Shown here: piece by piece, positions 49,255 to 62,318 of the stretch
Numbering within the stretch: position 1 is the first letter of the stretch
How the letters are laid out: every line of letters starts with the position of its first letter
Origin: Diphasiastrum complanatum
Taxonomy: Eukaryota > Streptophyta > Lycopodiopsida > Lycopodiales > Lycopodiaceae
Direction of reading: 5' to 3'
NCBI GenBank assembly: GCA_029204225.1
Contig: CM055092.1
Coordinates: 19,904,070 to 19,968,069, forward strand
DNA: 64,000 nt
Position numbers and translations under genes: made by a program
Notes under the pieces: generated by a model
Told to the model about the DNA's origin: nothing
The model's input: only the letters and a program-made list of their open reading frames with translations
The model's database searches: none

Positions 49255-49985
49255 TAGTACCACCACAGGTGCAAGCACTAGAGATCTCTCCTATTAGAGA
49301 GAGAGAGATTAGCAAAGCCGAATGAGTGAGTGAGTGAGAGAGAGACGATCGAGTGACTTGGGTGTGTGTCTGTTTCAACGCATGTCTTAAAGAGATTTCC
49401 AGATAACGAATACAACAATGATGATAAAACTGTGAGGGCAGGGAGCGGTGGAGTGCACGAGCGGTGGATGGAGAGATGGAGGGAAGGAGGAGGGTGAGGG
49501 AGCGATGGAGGCCAGGGGGAGGGATGGCGGGAGAGGGAGCCATGGAGGGTGAGGGAAAAGGAGGGATGGATGCATGCATGCGGAGGAGGGCCACGCATCG
49601 TGTTCCCCATATATGCATCCCCTTCTCATCATTTTTTTTGAAAAAAGTGTGTATGCATGGGTGAGGGGAGGAGGATGCATGAGTCCCTCACCAAGAACAA
49701 AACTGTACATAAGTTTAAATAAATAAATATATATATATATATAGAGAGATATTTATAAATATATAAATATATTTTCATGTCACATTCATGACTATGTACG
49801 GGTAATAGGATGCACCCATGGTAGCATGAGTGCATCCTCCTACTTTATGTACTTTTTCACAAAAACTAATTAAAATTTTTAGATGCATGCATGGGGAGAG
49901 GATGTATGCATCACGAAAATGCATACACATTCAGCTCCCACCTAGATTTGCTCCATCGCTATTAATAGTAGCAGCTCCTTTCTGC
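49255..49985. other. Low-complexity stretch between gene fragments
   Basis: GA-, CT- and AT-rich simple sequence (GAGAGAGAG at 49295, AT run at 49726-49741). Several overlapping serine/proline-rich frames on the minus strand (49238-49835) follow the CT bias and are not believed. Confidence 0.5.
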
Positions 49986-49990
49986 TCCAT

Positions 49991-50360
49991 CGCTACCATC
50001 AGTAGCAGCTCTTTTTTCTCTCTTTTCACTTTGTGTTTGCACCTCTACCAAGAATAGTGAGAGAGGGGTGATAGCAGGTGCCGTGGCAGCTTCGATTGAG
50101 CATTTTCTCGAGGCTGATAAGCTGGATGGAGCAGAAACTCTTGCCACATTGGAATTGCTCTGTAAAACACTACATCGCTACCATCAGTAGCAGCTCTTTT
50201 TTCTCTCTTTTCACTTTGTGTTTGCACCTCTACCAAGAATAGTGAGAGAGGGGTGATAGCAGGTGCCGTTGCAGCTTCGATTGAGCATTTTCTTGAGGCT
50301 GATAAGCTGGATGGAGCAGAAACTCTTGCCACATTGGAATTGCTCTGTAAAACACTAGCG
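49991..50360. repeat. 185 bp tandem duplication
   Basis: CGCTACCATCAGTAGCAGCT starts at 49991 and again at 50176. Each unit carries the leader and the first 40 or so codons of the U-box/ARM fragment. The units are almost identical (a C/T and a G/T difference), so the duplication is recent. 185 is not a multiple of three. Confidence 0.93.
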
Positions 50361-50665
50361 GGCCGCATAGCAATGGGTGGACATGCTCTATTTGTTCCTG
50401 CATTGGTGAGAATGGTCCTAAGGGTTTCAGATCAAGCAACAGAGTGCGCAATAGGCACGCTTTTAGCATTTTGTAGCTCCTCACAGACTGTTCAAGAGAC
50501 TGTTGTTAAAGCTGGTGTCTTCACTCATATGCTGCTACTCATCCAGAGTGACTGCACAGAAAGAGCCAAATGAAAAAACAAGGAATTTCCAAAGCTTCTG
50601 AGAGTTGATGCAAGAACATGCTCAAATGGAGGAGAGATTGCTAAAGGTAATGCTTTCTTAGAGCG
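50200..50665 (+). pseudogene. U-box/ARM E3 ubiquitin ligase C-terminal fragment
   Basis: The frame reads NSERGVIAGAVAASIEHFLE, LATLELLCKTLAGRIAMGGH, ALFVPALVRMVLRVSDQATE, CAIGTLLAFCSS and VQETVVKAGVFTHMLLLIQS. These are ARM-type repeats as in the C-terminal half of plant PUB20-24-like ligases, where this part binds substrates. A TGA at 50570-50572 interrupts it, after which the family-like KEFPKLLRVDA continues to about 50660. The U-box and the first ARM repeats are absent. It is a fragment, not a working ligase. Confidence 0.82.
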
Positions 50666-51539
50666 TCTTATGTTGAGAGTTTAGTTCATAATTTTCTACT
50701 TGTGCTCTTTTAATCATGTTTTAACATCTATGAAGGGCATCTGAATCGTCTCACTTTTATGTTTTGTAGCTAACAAAAGTTTCTAATATGAAGTTGGCTA
50801 CTCTTGTTGAGACTTCGCTTACTAAATATTTGCAAAGTGATATTACGTAGCACATAATGTCATCAATAGCACTACGCTTCACGCTTCTCAAATCTTGCAA
50901 GAAATGACCGTTCGGTTTTAGATTGAGTGTGAGGACCACACTACTTAGCACATTACAATGAGACCTCATTTGACACCAACAATATGACTAGAAATTAAGG
51001 AGCTCCTGGAATCCAAAAATAGGAAGCCTTCTTCCATGAAAACTAAAACTTCGATTCTCCATAGATGTTTCTGGGCCAACATTTGCATCCGGGTTTAATC
51101 TCCATGATGAGATCTATTTTGAAATTTTTTTGACACGTTCTGCGCACTATGCTCTAGAACGTACTATTCAGAATGCACAATACATTCCTGTCATGCTCCA
51201 AAAGCAAAGTGATCCCAAATCTATACTCAAGTGGGCGGAGCACGCAGGCCGGATTTTCTCTACTCTCAACCCTGTCCCGGAGGTCCTCATTTCCACATAG
51301 GTTGAATTGATTGTCCAGTGGTCCTACTTTGCCCAAATTTTCAATTTTATCTTTCAGGTATGTATATCTAGTAATTTATTGTCTATAGTATATTATTACT
51401 ATAGCAAATATTACACCTGCGATTATCTTACAGACAAGAACTTTGCGGTTTCATAAGTATGTTTCGGGCATAAGAGGACGTTGCGGTTTCGTGATTACAT
51501 TACGGTTCTATGGGGACGTTGCGGTTTACGTATTATTGA
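50666..51539. other. Gene-free stretch
   Basis: No recognised coding sequence. The last 100 bp contain a repeated GACGTTGCGGTTT motif (51478, 51516) that also flanks the fold-back element on its right (51897). Confidence 0.4.
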
Positions 51540-51894
51540 AGGAGCCAGGCAGAGGCCATTCTGTCCGGTTAGGATTTCCAGAATTTTTTTAGGCTCGGCA
51601 AAAAGAAATGCCCGAGCCTAAAAAAATTCTGGAAATCCTAACCGGGCAGAATGGCCTCTGCCCGGCTCCTTCCATTGCGTAATGGATTTTTGGACCCTTT
51701 TTAAACTAATCCTTAGCTGTCACGTGGCAGGTGCAAGCAAAATCAGCACTAGAAAAATTTGAGACCAATCCAATGCTGCCACGTGGCAAATGGCAGGCAT
51801 AATCTGCACTAATTTTTTTTTAAAAAAATAGGTGACTATTCTGCATTTTAATCTGTTCAAAAATGGGCAGAATAGTCACCAAAAATCCATTACG
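51540..51894. mobile_element. Fold-back element with three nested inverted repeats
   Basis: Stem 1: 51541-51600 pairs with 51608-51671, about 60 bp with only a few mismatches and a 7 bp loop. Stem 2: CGTAATGGATTTTTGG (51678-51693) pairs perfectly with 51879-51894. Stem 3: GGTGACTATTCTGC (51831-51844) pairs perfectly with 51867-51880. Between them are ACGTGGCA palindromic words (51722, 51780). There is no coding capacity. It is probably a MITE or fold-back transposon; stem 1 alone also resembles a long small-RNA precursor. Confidence 0.85.
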
Positions 51895-52404
51895 AATACG
51901 TTGCGGGTTGTCCATATGTGGAGGTTTAGAAAGTGTATTATGACGGGAGTTTAGGTAATCAGATTACGAATAGGGTTTGACGAGTAGATTGCAGTTTTTA
52001 TAATGTATTGTTATGACTCAATGTTGTGATTCAATTAGTAGGCGTGATATTGCATTGAAGAGAGTCGTCGGGTTGTAACCAATATGCGTACGACGACCCA
52101 GATTCTGGTAGTGTTAATAACCATAAAGATAATATCTTAATGACTCATAAATAATTGAGTTAAGTGGATGGTGACATACTCATCGCAACGTGTCATCTTT
52201 TGGTAAGGGGGTGTTAAACTTGTTGGTGTTCCGAAGCATTGGAATACTTTTAAGCGGTTGGAATACTCTTCTTTTCTGCTTCTGAGCTCTTACCTTGTGA
52301 AGCACTGCAAGTATTTTCCCACAACATATTCGCAGCAAGAACACGAGCAAGAACTCTAGGTTTACCAAGCGGAAAAAAGTCGAAGCATGTAAATTCAGGA
52401 ATAT
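51895..52404. other. Possible 5' leader of the Gypsy element
   Basis: No LTR boundary or primer-binding site could be fixed. The stretch precedes the Gypsy gag. Confidence 0.3.
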
Positions 52405-54750
52405 TTGAAAGAACTGTGGTTGGATCATCTCCAACATTTCAATCCTAACAGGATTGTGGAGACAACAGCGATAGAATTTCTTGATAATATAAGGAAGGAG
52501 TCAGATGAGCAAGGCATCATGCAAGTACGACATGTGAGCATTCTAATCACAGAACAACTATTTTCTAATATGATAGGGTTGCCAATTAATTTTGACATAC
52601 TAAATGTACCTTCAGTGCACATGGCTGATTTCTTTCCTATAGATACTTTCAACAAGGAGCAGGGTTATAAGTTACCATCGACCCTCAGGGCTTTGAGAAG
52701 ATGGATGGATCAGGTAATTTTTCGACGACAAACGGATTAGTATATTTCAGTTTAAAATTTTAGGTTGATACAAGCTGCATTGCACGACGTACCAATTCCA
52801 TGGAGCAAAATTGCATATTCACAAGATAGCGCGAAGAAATACACTGAATGGGGGTCACACATCACTAAGATTTGGGAAGCTTACGGGGTTTTGACAGATC
52901 AAGAATTGGGACTATTTCAGCCCAATCTAGTTCACAAAAGGCCTAAGTAGTATTGTGTTAGTACCAAACTTACTTGGGGACGAAGTTGAGGTGCAATCAG
53001 ACTCCTTTAGGTCACCAACACAACAAGACACAACATGAGTTGAGAAGCTGATCGGAGATTCGACGATGATGCAATAGCAGGATGATGCAGGGTTTACAGA
53101 CAGTCGCAAGATGTTACCACGGTAGCCATTTTCTTGCTCGGACACCACGGAACTGACCAAGGATGTAGGGATGGACGACCACAACATGGATTATGTTGAT
53201 GACGAACACATCAAGAAATTCTTACAGACAGCCAAGAATTTTTCACCGGCAACTACAACACGGTATAGAGTTTATCTGGCAATATCAGCATTTGCAGAAC
53301 CAAGCAGCATACTAGCACGGAGTATATGTGCAACAAGCTGATAGATTGAAGATTGCAGAGGAAGAAGCACCTAGGATATGACAATATCAAATGCAAATAA
53401 ATGAGCTGACAACGTAGTTGAAGAGTGTATAGGAGTAGCTATGCCAAAAGACCAAAGATAACAATGTGCTTCGAGAACAAAATGCACATTACTTTGACCA
53501 GATTACTCAATTACAGAAGGAGCTCTATATAGTGCAGACTGCTAAAGAGATTGTTGAGTATGAACGAGAATTGTTGAATGCCCAAATCTCGAAAATCACT
53601 GCAGGAGGGCCAGTACGTGTTGATAATGCGAGGCTAAAGGAAAGGGCCAAAACAATCTTACACACGAGGGTAGCCGACAAGCTGGAGCAGCTTATGGAGG
53701 AAGAAGGCTTTTTGAGAGATGAGAATATCGAGTTACATGCCTATGAGAATATTCTTGAAGGAAACTTACACGCCTATCACCACTGAATGGTTGAACAAAA
53801 TGGTGTTGACAAAGCAAACACCACGATCGGTATCAGACATCATAGATGACAATCAGAATCTTTTACTCAAGCCATTGTGTTATAGATTGGCCACCCCCCG
53901 CCAAAATTTAGGGTTTTGTCATCACCATCTATGATGATGAGATACAAACTGATTGCGATCGATTCATAGGGTAGAGATAAATATGTGACTCACTGTTCAG
54001 GAATGCATACCTCATGTGAAAGCGAGAGTGAACACCACAGCAAAGACATCAAAAAGAGGAAGCGACAAAAGAAGGGTAACACATGAAGATTACACAAGGT
54101 TCTTCGATGGGAAACTACTTCACTACACGGCCAAGGATTGGAACAGATTGTGGATGCTGCAAGACAGTTGGAAAAAGAAGAAACTAGAAAGAAGTACCAA
54201 CGACAGCGTCGACATCATCGGCAAGATGACTCATCTGATTCTGATTCATATACCGGTTCGGAATCAGATATTTCTTCAAGCTCAAAAGAGAGTTCATCTT
54301 ATTCACATGATGGGAAACGGTCAAAGAAGCATTGCCATTGCCAGCAGTCACGAAAGATATTGTTACTATGGAATTTTGCCAAGGAAACGTTCGTTTCTGT
54401 TGAAATTGAAATCAGGAAGGGCATTATATCAATGAATGTGCTAATGGCACGTATTGTGTGATTTGTAATGCATATAACCACTGGACGAATGACTGCAAGC
54501 AGTAAGATCTGCTGGAGCATTTGTAGTCCAAGCACACCAATGCAACAACCACAAATGCAATAGCCCTAGCATCGACAACCACCATTACAACCGATACCAC
54601 CACAAATGCAGGCGTATCAAGGCCCTTATTATCAAGGGAATCAGATGCAACCCCCTTTCAATGGCAAGTGTGTTACCGACCAGATCTACCAGATGTATTT
54701 GCAATTTTTGCAATCAGAGGAGTCACCATTATTTCAACTGTGGCATACCA
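52405..54750 (+). mobile_element. Gypsy gag region with two zinc knuckles
   Basis: An N-terminal frame (52405-52740) contains VRHVSILITEQLFSNMIGLP, which recalls the N-terminal domain of Athila/Tat-type gag; this match is weak. A coiled-coil-like stretch follows at 53466-53786 (LREQNAHYFDQITQLQKELY). Two CX2CX4HX4C knuckles are readable: CVICNAYNHWTNDC at about 54458-54499 and CNFCNQRSHHYFNC at about 54700-54740. Several stops and frameshifts break the region. Capsid boundaries are not clear. Confidence 0.7.
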
Positions 54751-55033
54751 TCGGCAGTGTGTGGGGAACCTAGAAAGAGGATTGCCACCACCGCGACTTA
54801 ATAATCATATCAATGATCAAGACATTGTGCAAAATCAACCTCAAAACCCAGGCAAGATGAATGCTTATGAGCAACAGGCACCGGTGTAGCTGATTACAGT
54901 GGAAGAACCACCATTAACCGATGTACAAGCGGTGACTCAACACAAGGGTAAGGGAAATGCACCGATTCAGGAGGAAGGTGTGGAAGATGTTGAACCAAGC
55001 ACCAGTCGGGTTGTTAATCCCGATATTGGTTAG

Positions 55034-55588
55034 ATGGCCAAAGTCACTCAAAATGTATTGGAACAGTTACAGCACCCATATGAGCCCAATTATCCCCGTG
55101 AGTTGGTAGATGTCGTGGCTGACCAGATTGCCGAATTTGTGCATACTTATAAATTTCAGGTGATAGTAGGACAATTGATGCAAATTGCACCCTATCCAGC
55201 GGAATCCATACAATCAAACTTACCAGGATTTACGATGTCGAAAGGACTTCCTCCTACGCCAGTCAATGCGATTGTTCAATCCATGGAACAAGACACTGTT
55301 CCTATATTGGAAGTGGATATTCAAGGATTGAATATCAAAGGAGTTCAAATCGATGGTGGTGCAGGGGTGCACATCATCTCGGAAGAAACTTATAGCAAAT
55401 TAAAGAACATCACGCTGCATAAAATTAATTTGGTAATACATATGGCTAACCATATGTGCGATTCTCCAGCTGAGGAAATTCGGAAGATCCCTGTCTATAT
55501 TAAGGGATTGAAGTTTCTGTTGAATTTTGTTGTCACGAGGTTGCCCACGGGTTCAGATGTCTATCTGGTCCTATTAGGCCAACCCTAG
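55034..55588 (+). mobile_element. Gypsy protease (retropepsin) domain
   Basis: An intact 184-codon frame. VPILEVDIQGLNIKGVQIDG, then GAGVHIISEETYSKL, then the IPVYIKGLKFLLNFVV and GSDVYLVLLGQP segments follow retroviral-type aspartic protease order. The catalytic triplet is DGGAG here, in place of the commoner D-S/T-G, as in a set of plant Gypsy proteases with DGGSG. It probably lies in a pol polyprotein with the reverse transcriptase that follows. Confidence 0.82.
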
Positions 55589-55907
55589 CTGCGAGCTGCT
55601 AAAGCAGTACATGGTTGGGCAACGAGCATTGCAAACACATCAAGGGGGGTTGGATTCCACAGTTCGACCGGTGGGAGTTGAAACGGTTCAAGAATTGTTG
55701 TTCCAAACAGTGACGGAGGAATTTGAAGAGAATTTGTACTTGACGAGTCTGTATCCAGATTTCATACCAGTGGCAGAAGCTCATTTATTTACAGTTATCA
55801 ATCTATTTGTTGCAGAGGAAGTTAGAGCTGATTCCGAAGAATTATTGCAGAAGGATAAATAAGTGATAGCGTAGGATTCAACTGGAGAGCAATTTCCATA
55901 GCGTTTC

Positions 55908-57115
55908 TTGGCGATTATTGAAGAGTCCCAAACATTAAAAGAAAAGCATGTGCGGTTACATCCTACTCAAGTCTCCAGAGAAGAATTGATCAAGATTAAT
56001 TTGGGGATGGAAGACAACCCAAAGCACGTACCAATTGGTGGGAATAATGATCCGGAGTTTATTCAACGAGCAACTGAATTATTCCAGAAGTACAAGGCCA
56101 TATTTGGATGGTCTTATGATGAACTCAGAGGTGTACCAAAGAAAATCTATCAACACACGATCGATGTCACCATTGATGCACAACCTATACGACAACAACG
56201 CTATAGGATGAACCCAAAGCATGTGGAAAGAGTCATAGCCGAAATAGAGAAACTTGTGAAAGTTGATTTTATATACGCTATTGACTATATACCATGGTTA
56301 AGCCCCATTGTGATAGTACTGAAGAAGGACAATAATCTACGGGTAGGTGTGGATTACCGTAAGCTCATTTCATTCTGTGGGTCATGAGTTATACAGTTTC
56401 TTGGATGGGTTTAGTGGGTAGAATCAAATATAGATCACTGAGAAGGATACCGAGAAGACTGCTTTCATCATAGAATGGAGAGTGTATGTCTATAAAGTAA
56501 TGCCATTCAGATTAAAGAACTCACCAGCAGCTTTCCAGAAGGTTATGACAAAAGCATTTTATGATTACTTTGATAGGTTCATGAAAAGTTTCCTGGATGA
56601 TTTTTGCTTATATGGTGATGTCGAGGATCAACTGGACTATTTAGAAAAATGTTTTCAGCAGTGTTACGAGTTCGGAATAAGTTTGAATCTAAACAAATGC
56701 ACTTTCTGCATAAGACGTGGAGTTTTGCTTGGGCAAATCATTTCAAAAGAGGGTCTATCAATTGATCTAGCAAAGATCAAGGTGATTAAGAATATGCGGG
56801 TTCCAAAGTCTCCGAAAGAGATGCAATCCTTGGGAATGACGAGGTATCATCGTCGTTACATTTACGCATATTCGAATAGAACTCGTGTTATATGAGCTTT
56901 TGACAAAAGGAGCGGTGTACTAAATCACTATTAAGTGTTATAAAGCATTTAAGGATTTGGTTAACGCATTGGTGAATGCACCTATTCTTCAACCGCCATA
57001 TTGGAGTAAACCATTTCATGTGCACTGTGATGCTTCATAGGTAGCAGTTGGTTGCGTATTACTACAACCAGGAGAAGAGAAAGGATATGATCATCCAGTA
57101 TACTATGCAAGCAAG
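55908..57115 (+). mobile_element. Gypsy reverse transcriptase and RNase H start, broken
   Basis: The frame 55908-56387 has FQKYKAIFGWSYDELRGVPK, IRQQRYRMNPKHVERVIAEI and WLSPIVIVLKKDNNLRVGVD. About 25-30 residues are missing after VDYRKL, and the LYSFLDGFSG block (about 56390-56420) is followed by stops. The frame 56482-56895 has VMPFRLKNSPAAFQKVMTKA and FLDDFCLYGDVEDQ (active-site LDD, where YLDD or FLDD is usual), with VLLGQIISKEGLSID. RNase H begins ALVNAPILQPPYWSKPFHVH, CDAS, then AVGCVLLQPGEEKGYDHPVY, and is cut off at about 57115. No integrase or LTR follows. Confidence 0.9.
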
Positions 57116-58977
<1,862 letters not shown>

Positions 58978-59001
58978 ATTCCTGCCTTAACATCCTTTCA
59001 G

Positions 59002-59214
59002 GTTGCTCATGATGCAGATCTTATTTTATATGATCAAAAAGGAATAAAACTCATTCCTAATACAGAAGAAGGCAATATTATAGCAGAGATTCCTCTTGCC
59101 TTAGAAGGCATTGAGGCCCTTTCCAAAACAAAGGAGGGTGAGATTATAGGAGGAGTTGGTCACTTATCAGTTCCTAATACTGATAAAGAAAATATAGAGA
59201 AATTGACTGAATAG
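59002..59214 (+). CDS. Possible terminal exon of an unidentified gene
   Basis: A pyrimidine-rich stretch ending CATCCTTTCAG (to 59001) looks like a good splice acceptor. From 59002 a frame of 70 codons plus stop reads VAHDADLILYDQKGIKLIPN and on to PNTDKENIEKLTE. It is hydrophilic and acidic, with codon use that looks coding. No family is recognised and no upstream exon was found on this strand, where the microsatellite lies just before it. It may be a fragment. Confidence 0.4.
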   Translation, partial: VAHDADLILYDQKGIKLIPNTEEGNIIAEIPLALEGIEALSKTKEGEIIGGVGHLSVPNTDKENIEKLTE

Positions 59215-59534
59215 AGATCTATTTGTAAATAGTTATTCATTTTACATGTAAACAACCTGTTTATGGGTTTTTTTTATTGATATCAATATAGATTCTTATA
59301 ATCAGGTTGTGTTCATAGTGTAATACTGGAATGCAATTTTCTATATTGATAAAAAAGACACGATGATTGGCATGTATTTGTTGTTAGTGAATCTTAATGT
59401 TCTTCCATAAGTTGGATTGTTTCGCCAATATCTCTGCATTTGATCTCGAGCTCATGTCTTTTACATACCTGCATAAAGCTTAAAAAGTTAGTTACAATTG
59501 GCACAAAGATTGTATTAGGAAGTTTTGATTGAAA

Positions 59535-60805
59535 CTATTCATAAAAGATCGAGTGTTTACAGTTACTTACGAGTTTACCATTGAAAATGAATCTGAAGTC
59601 TGAATGTACATGATCTTGTAGAAGCAATAGTTCTCGTTTGATGTAGTTTAGACTCCAATATTCTTCCACCTCAACACACATAAAAACGGCATCATTGTAT
59701 ATAATTTCAATATTTTTTCGTTTTAAATGTCCACTGGCTTTCAAGTCTTGATCGAGTGGCACTCATTTAGCTTTATTTTTTTTCCATCTTTGATAATGGA
59801 AGCATAAGCTCAACATTTGTTTTTCAATTTGATAACGGAAGCACATGGAAGACATTTTAATCCTGCATTCTAATTCTCCATCTGATCTTTTGTCCCAACC
59901 TTCATCCATAAGTTCAGATAATAAACTATCTAATAAATTTTTGCATACAAACATCGTTGGAGTTTTGTGTACATTGACACTTGAAAAGAAATCCACAAAT
60001 ATATTCAAGGAAATAAACCAACTCAATTTTACTGTTTTTGATCCCGTGCTCATTTTTAATGAATTTTTTACATCATTATATATCTTGCAACGAAATGATT
60101 CTGAAACTGTAGCATCTAGTGCAATCCATTCTAGGTAATGGAATTGGTATTATTTGTCCAAAATTTTCTTTTGTATCAAGAATGTACATTGATTCATAAG
60201 AAAAGATCCCACTATCAGCTAGATCTTTTGCAGTTCTACCTCGATATTGCAAGATCCCACTATCAGCTAGATCTTTTGCAGTTCTACCTCGATATTGCAG
60301 CTGTCCAATATTAGTGTGAATAACATCTAACACACCTGCTAAAGATCCACTCAGCTCTCATTCATTTATATTGGATGGATGTAAATCTGCAAGAGAAAAA
60401 TGATCAGATTGACAAGTTTACTATTAGATATTTATGAATGACAAAAATCAAAGTATCAAAAATATCAATACTCACAGTTGCTTTTTTTGTGATTCTGACG
60501 GTTGAATCCTTGCACATTTATCTCTAAATTCATATATACTTGGACTAGAATTTCAGAAATAGATATTCTTCCTGATGATGTTCTGAAATCCAAAATTCTA
60601 GCCTTCCAATAAGATCGAAATGATAGTTTTGACCTTTTCCTTTTTTGAAATGCTGCTCTTGAAAATATTCAAGATTTTTTTGAATATTTTCTTGGCACCC
60701 ATAATCCATTATCATCTGTCTCATTGAATAGAAGCACAGAGTCGATTGATCAGCATGGCTTCCTTGATGGCGCCATTTAAAAATTGCATGCAAAATCTGA
60801 AACAA
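59535..60805 (-). pseudogene. Unidentified multi-exon gene remnant
   Basis: Exon-like pieces on the minus strand: 60805-60600 (WRHQGSHADQSTLCFYSMRQ); 60583-60480 (GRISISEILVQVYMNLEINV, ending near a GTGAGT donor); 60394-60076, after a TTGCAG acceptor (LHPSNINE, a TGA stop, then ELSGSLAGVLDVIHTNIGQL and IPIPLPRMDCTRC); 60053-59763 (WFISLNIFVDFFSSVNVHKT, LLDSLLSELMDEGWDKRSDG); and 59762-59535. The look is that of a real eukaryotic gene, but I cannot name the family. The in-frame TGA at about 60360 and a 48 bp in-frame duplication suggest decay, although the duplication alone could be tolerated. Confidence 0.4.
60205..60300. repeat. 48 bp tandem duplication
   Basis: Two adjacent identical or nearly identical 48 bp units starting GATCCCACTATCAGC at 60205 and 60253. 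On the minus strand they encode two copies of LQYRGRTAKDLADSGI, so the reading frame is kept. Confidence 0.93.
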
Positions 60806-61600
60806 TGAACTATGAATCTAAAAATTTGCGTAGACAAAAAGCCATGAATCTGAAAAAATGTGTTGGCAAAAATTGGAAACACTGATCTATTTGGCACCAC
60901 AAATTAACTTTGGTTAACCATGATAACCATGATTTGACCATGCATATACGGTACATTGATTTTCTCATCTCAACCATCTGTCATATTCATTTTCAATATT
61001 TTTGGGTCTCTTCGGACAGTGATGAGTTAAGGAAAGAGCTAACTCATCAATGGAGACGATACAACTTCTTCCTTGGAAAAGGTTGTTGCTAAATGATTGC
61101 TTTGATCATATGGAAAAGGATGTTGCTAGGTGCATGCATGAAGGAGTTGGTTCTTCTACATTCTTTTGTGATGAGTCCAAGAAAGTCATTTTGCAGCAGC
61201 AAGTGGAGTCACATGTCTTCATAAAGAGAGTAGATCAAATGGTTCTATCAAGAGACTTGGTGAGGGAGATAGTCACAAGTCAAGAAGAAGAGAAGTATGT
61301 GAAGAGTTCAAAGTAGGATGCACTTTGAATGATGTCATTGTGAATGATAGTGAGGAAGAATCATTATCATATGAGTCATTAGCTAAATCATTGAGTAGAA
61401 GTTCTTGTTTGAAAAAAAGAGTACTTCGATCATCCTTATGTTGAAGGTACTAATCATTTTTTTCATGGATTCTAATGTTTTTGAGATTTCTACTTCTTAT
61501 TGATAAAAATGAAGCAAAATAATCCCATTTTATCCTAGAAATGACGGAGAAAAATAGCCATGTTTGGATTTGTGAGGAACATAATTTGAACTCAATGTAG
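60806..61600. other. Unclassified stretch with one exon-like frame
   Basis: The plus-strand frame 61050-61316 (HMEKDVARCMHEGVGSSTFF, RDLVREIVTSQEEEKYVK) is hydrophilic and could be an old exon, but it matches nothing I know. After a frame break, DSEEESLSYESLAKSLSRSS follows (about 61350-61410). Confidence 0.35.
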
Positions 61601-62164
61601 CAGCAACATGTTCAAAACTCCATCAATTACCCCCAAAATTCTTCACACGTGTGAAAGTATGGTTTGCTGCTGCCTGTGTACTATACCTACAACTCCAAAC
61701 TCATTCAACCATTACAAAAAATCATAAGCCAATAGCATTCATCAATCAAATCATAAACTCAAACTAGTCATTTTGCTCATACTATTGGATGGAAATCTCA
61801 TCACATATTTTTACATGTAGAGCTTAGATCTGAGCATATTAGGGCTTCTATGTATTCATCATAACCTAACCCTAACATCTAACCTAAAGATCCACTTGAT
61901 CCACCCTATTTAGGATCAATGGCTTGAGATCCAAAAACAATGATAAAAATGCTATTTTTAGCTCCTACTTTTTCTCTACCCTATCTATGAACTTTTTGGA
62001 CATATCCCAAAGGTACCATTCCAAAGATAGGTTAACGATTTGAATTAGAACAAGGTATCCTATGCTTTGGGCACGTGTAACATCCCACAACATGGCCTCA
62101 AAGTCATTTACAAGTGGTAATTGTGCAAACCAGCTTGTGTAAATTTAACACTCCTCCTCACAAC
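61600..62164 (-). mobile_element. Copia 3' LTR and polypurine tract
   Basis: On the minus strand GTTGTGAGGAGGAG (62164-62151) is a polypurine tract, and the LTR starts TGTTAAATTTACACAAGC at 62150. The far end (about 61600) is not fixed. Confidence 0.65.
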
Positions 62165-62318
62165 TAGTTTGAAAATAACATAGAGTTGTTTATCAACCCT
62201 AAGGCTGGTCTTAACTTCACAAATGAAGCTCTTTTAAGTGGTTTAGTGAGGATATCAGCAATACATTCACTACTTGCCACATGCTCCAAAGATATCTCCT
62301 TTGATTTCACCTTCTCTC

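Noticed and set aside
49238-49835. Overlapping serine/proline-rich open frames
   Set aside because: They follow CT-rich low-complexity DNA, overlap in several frames and resemble no protein.
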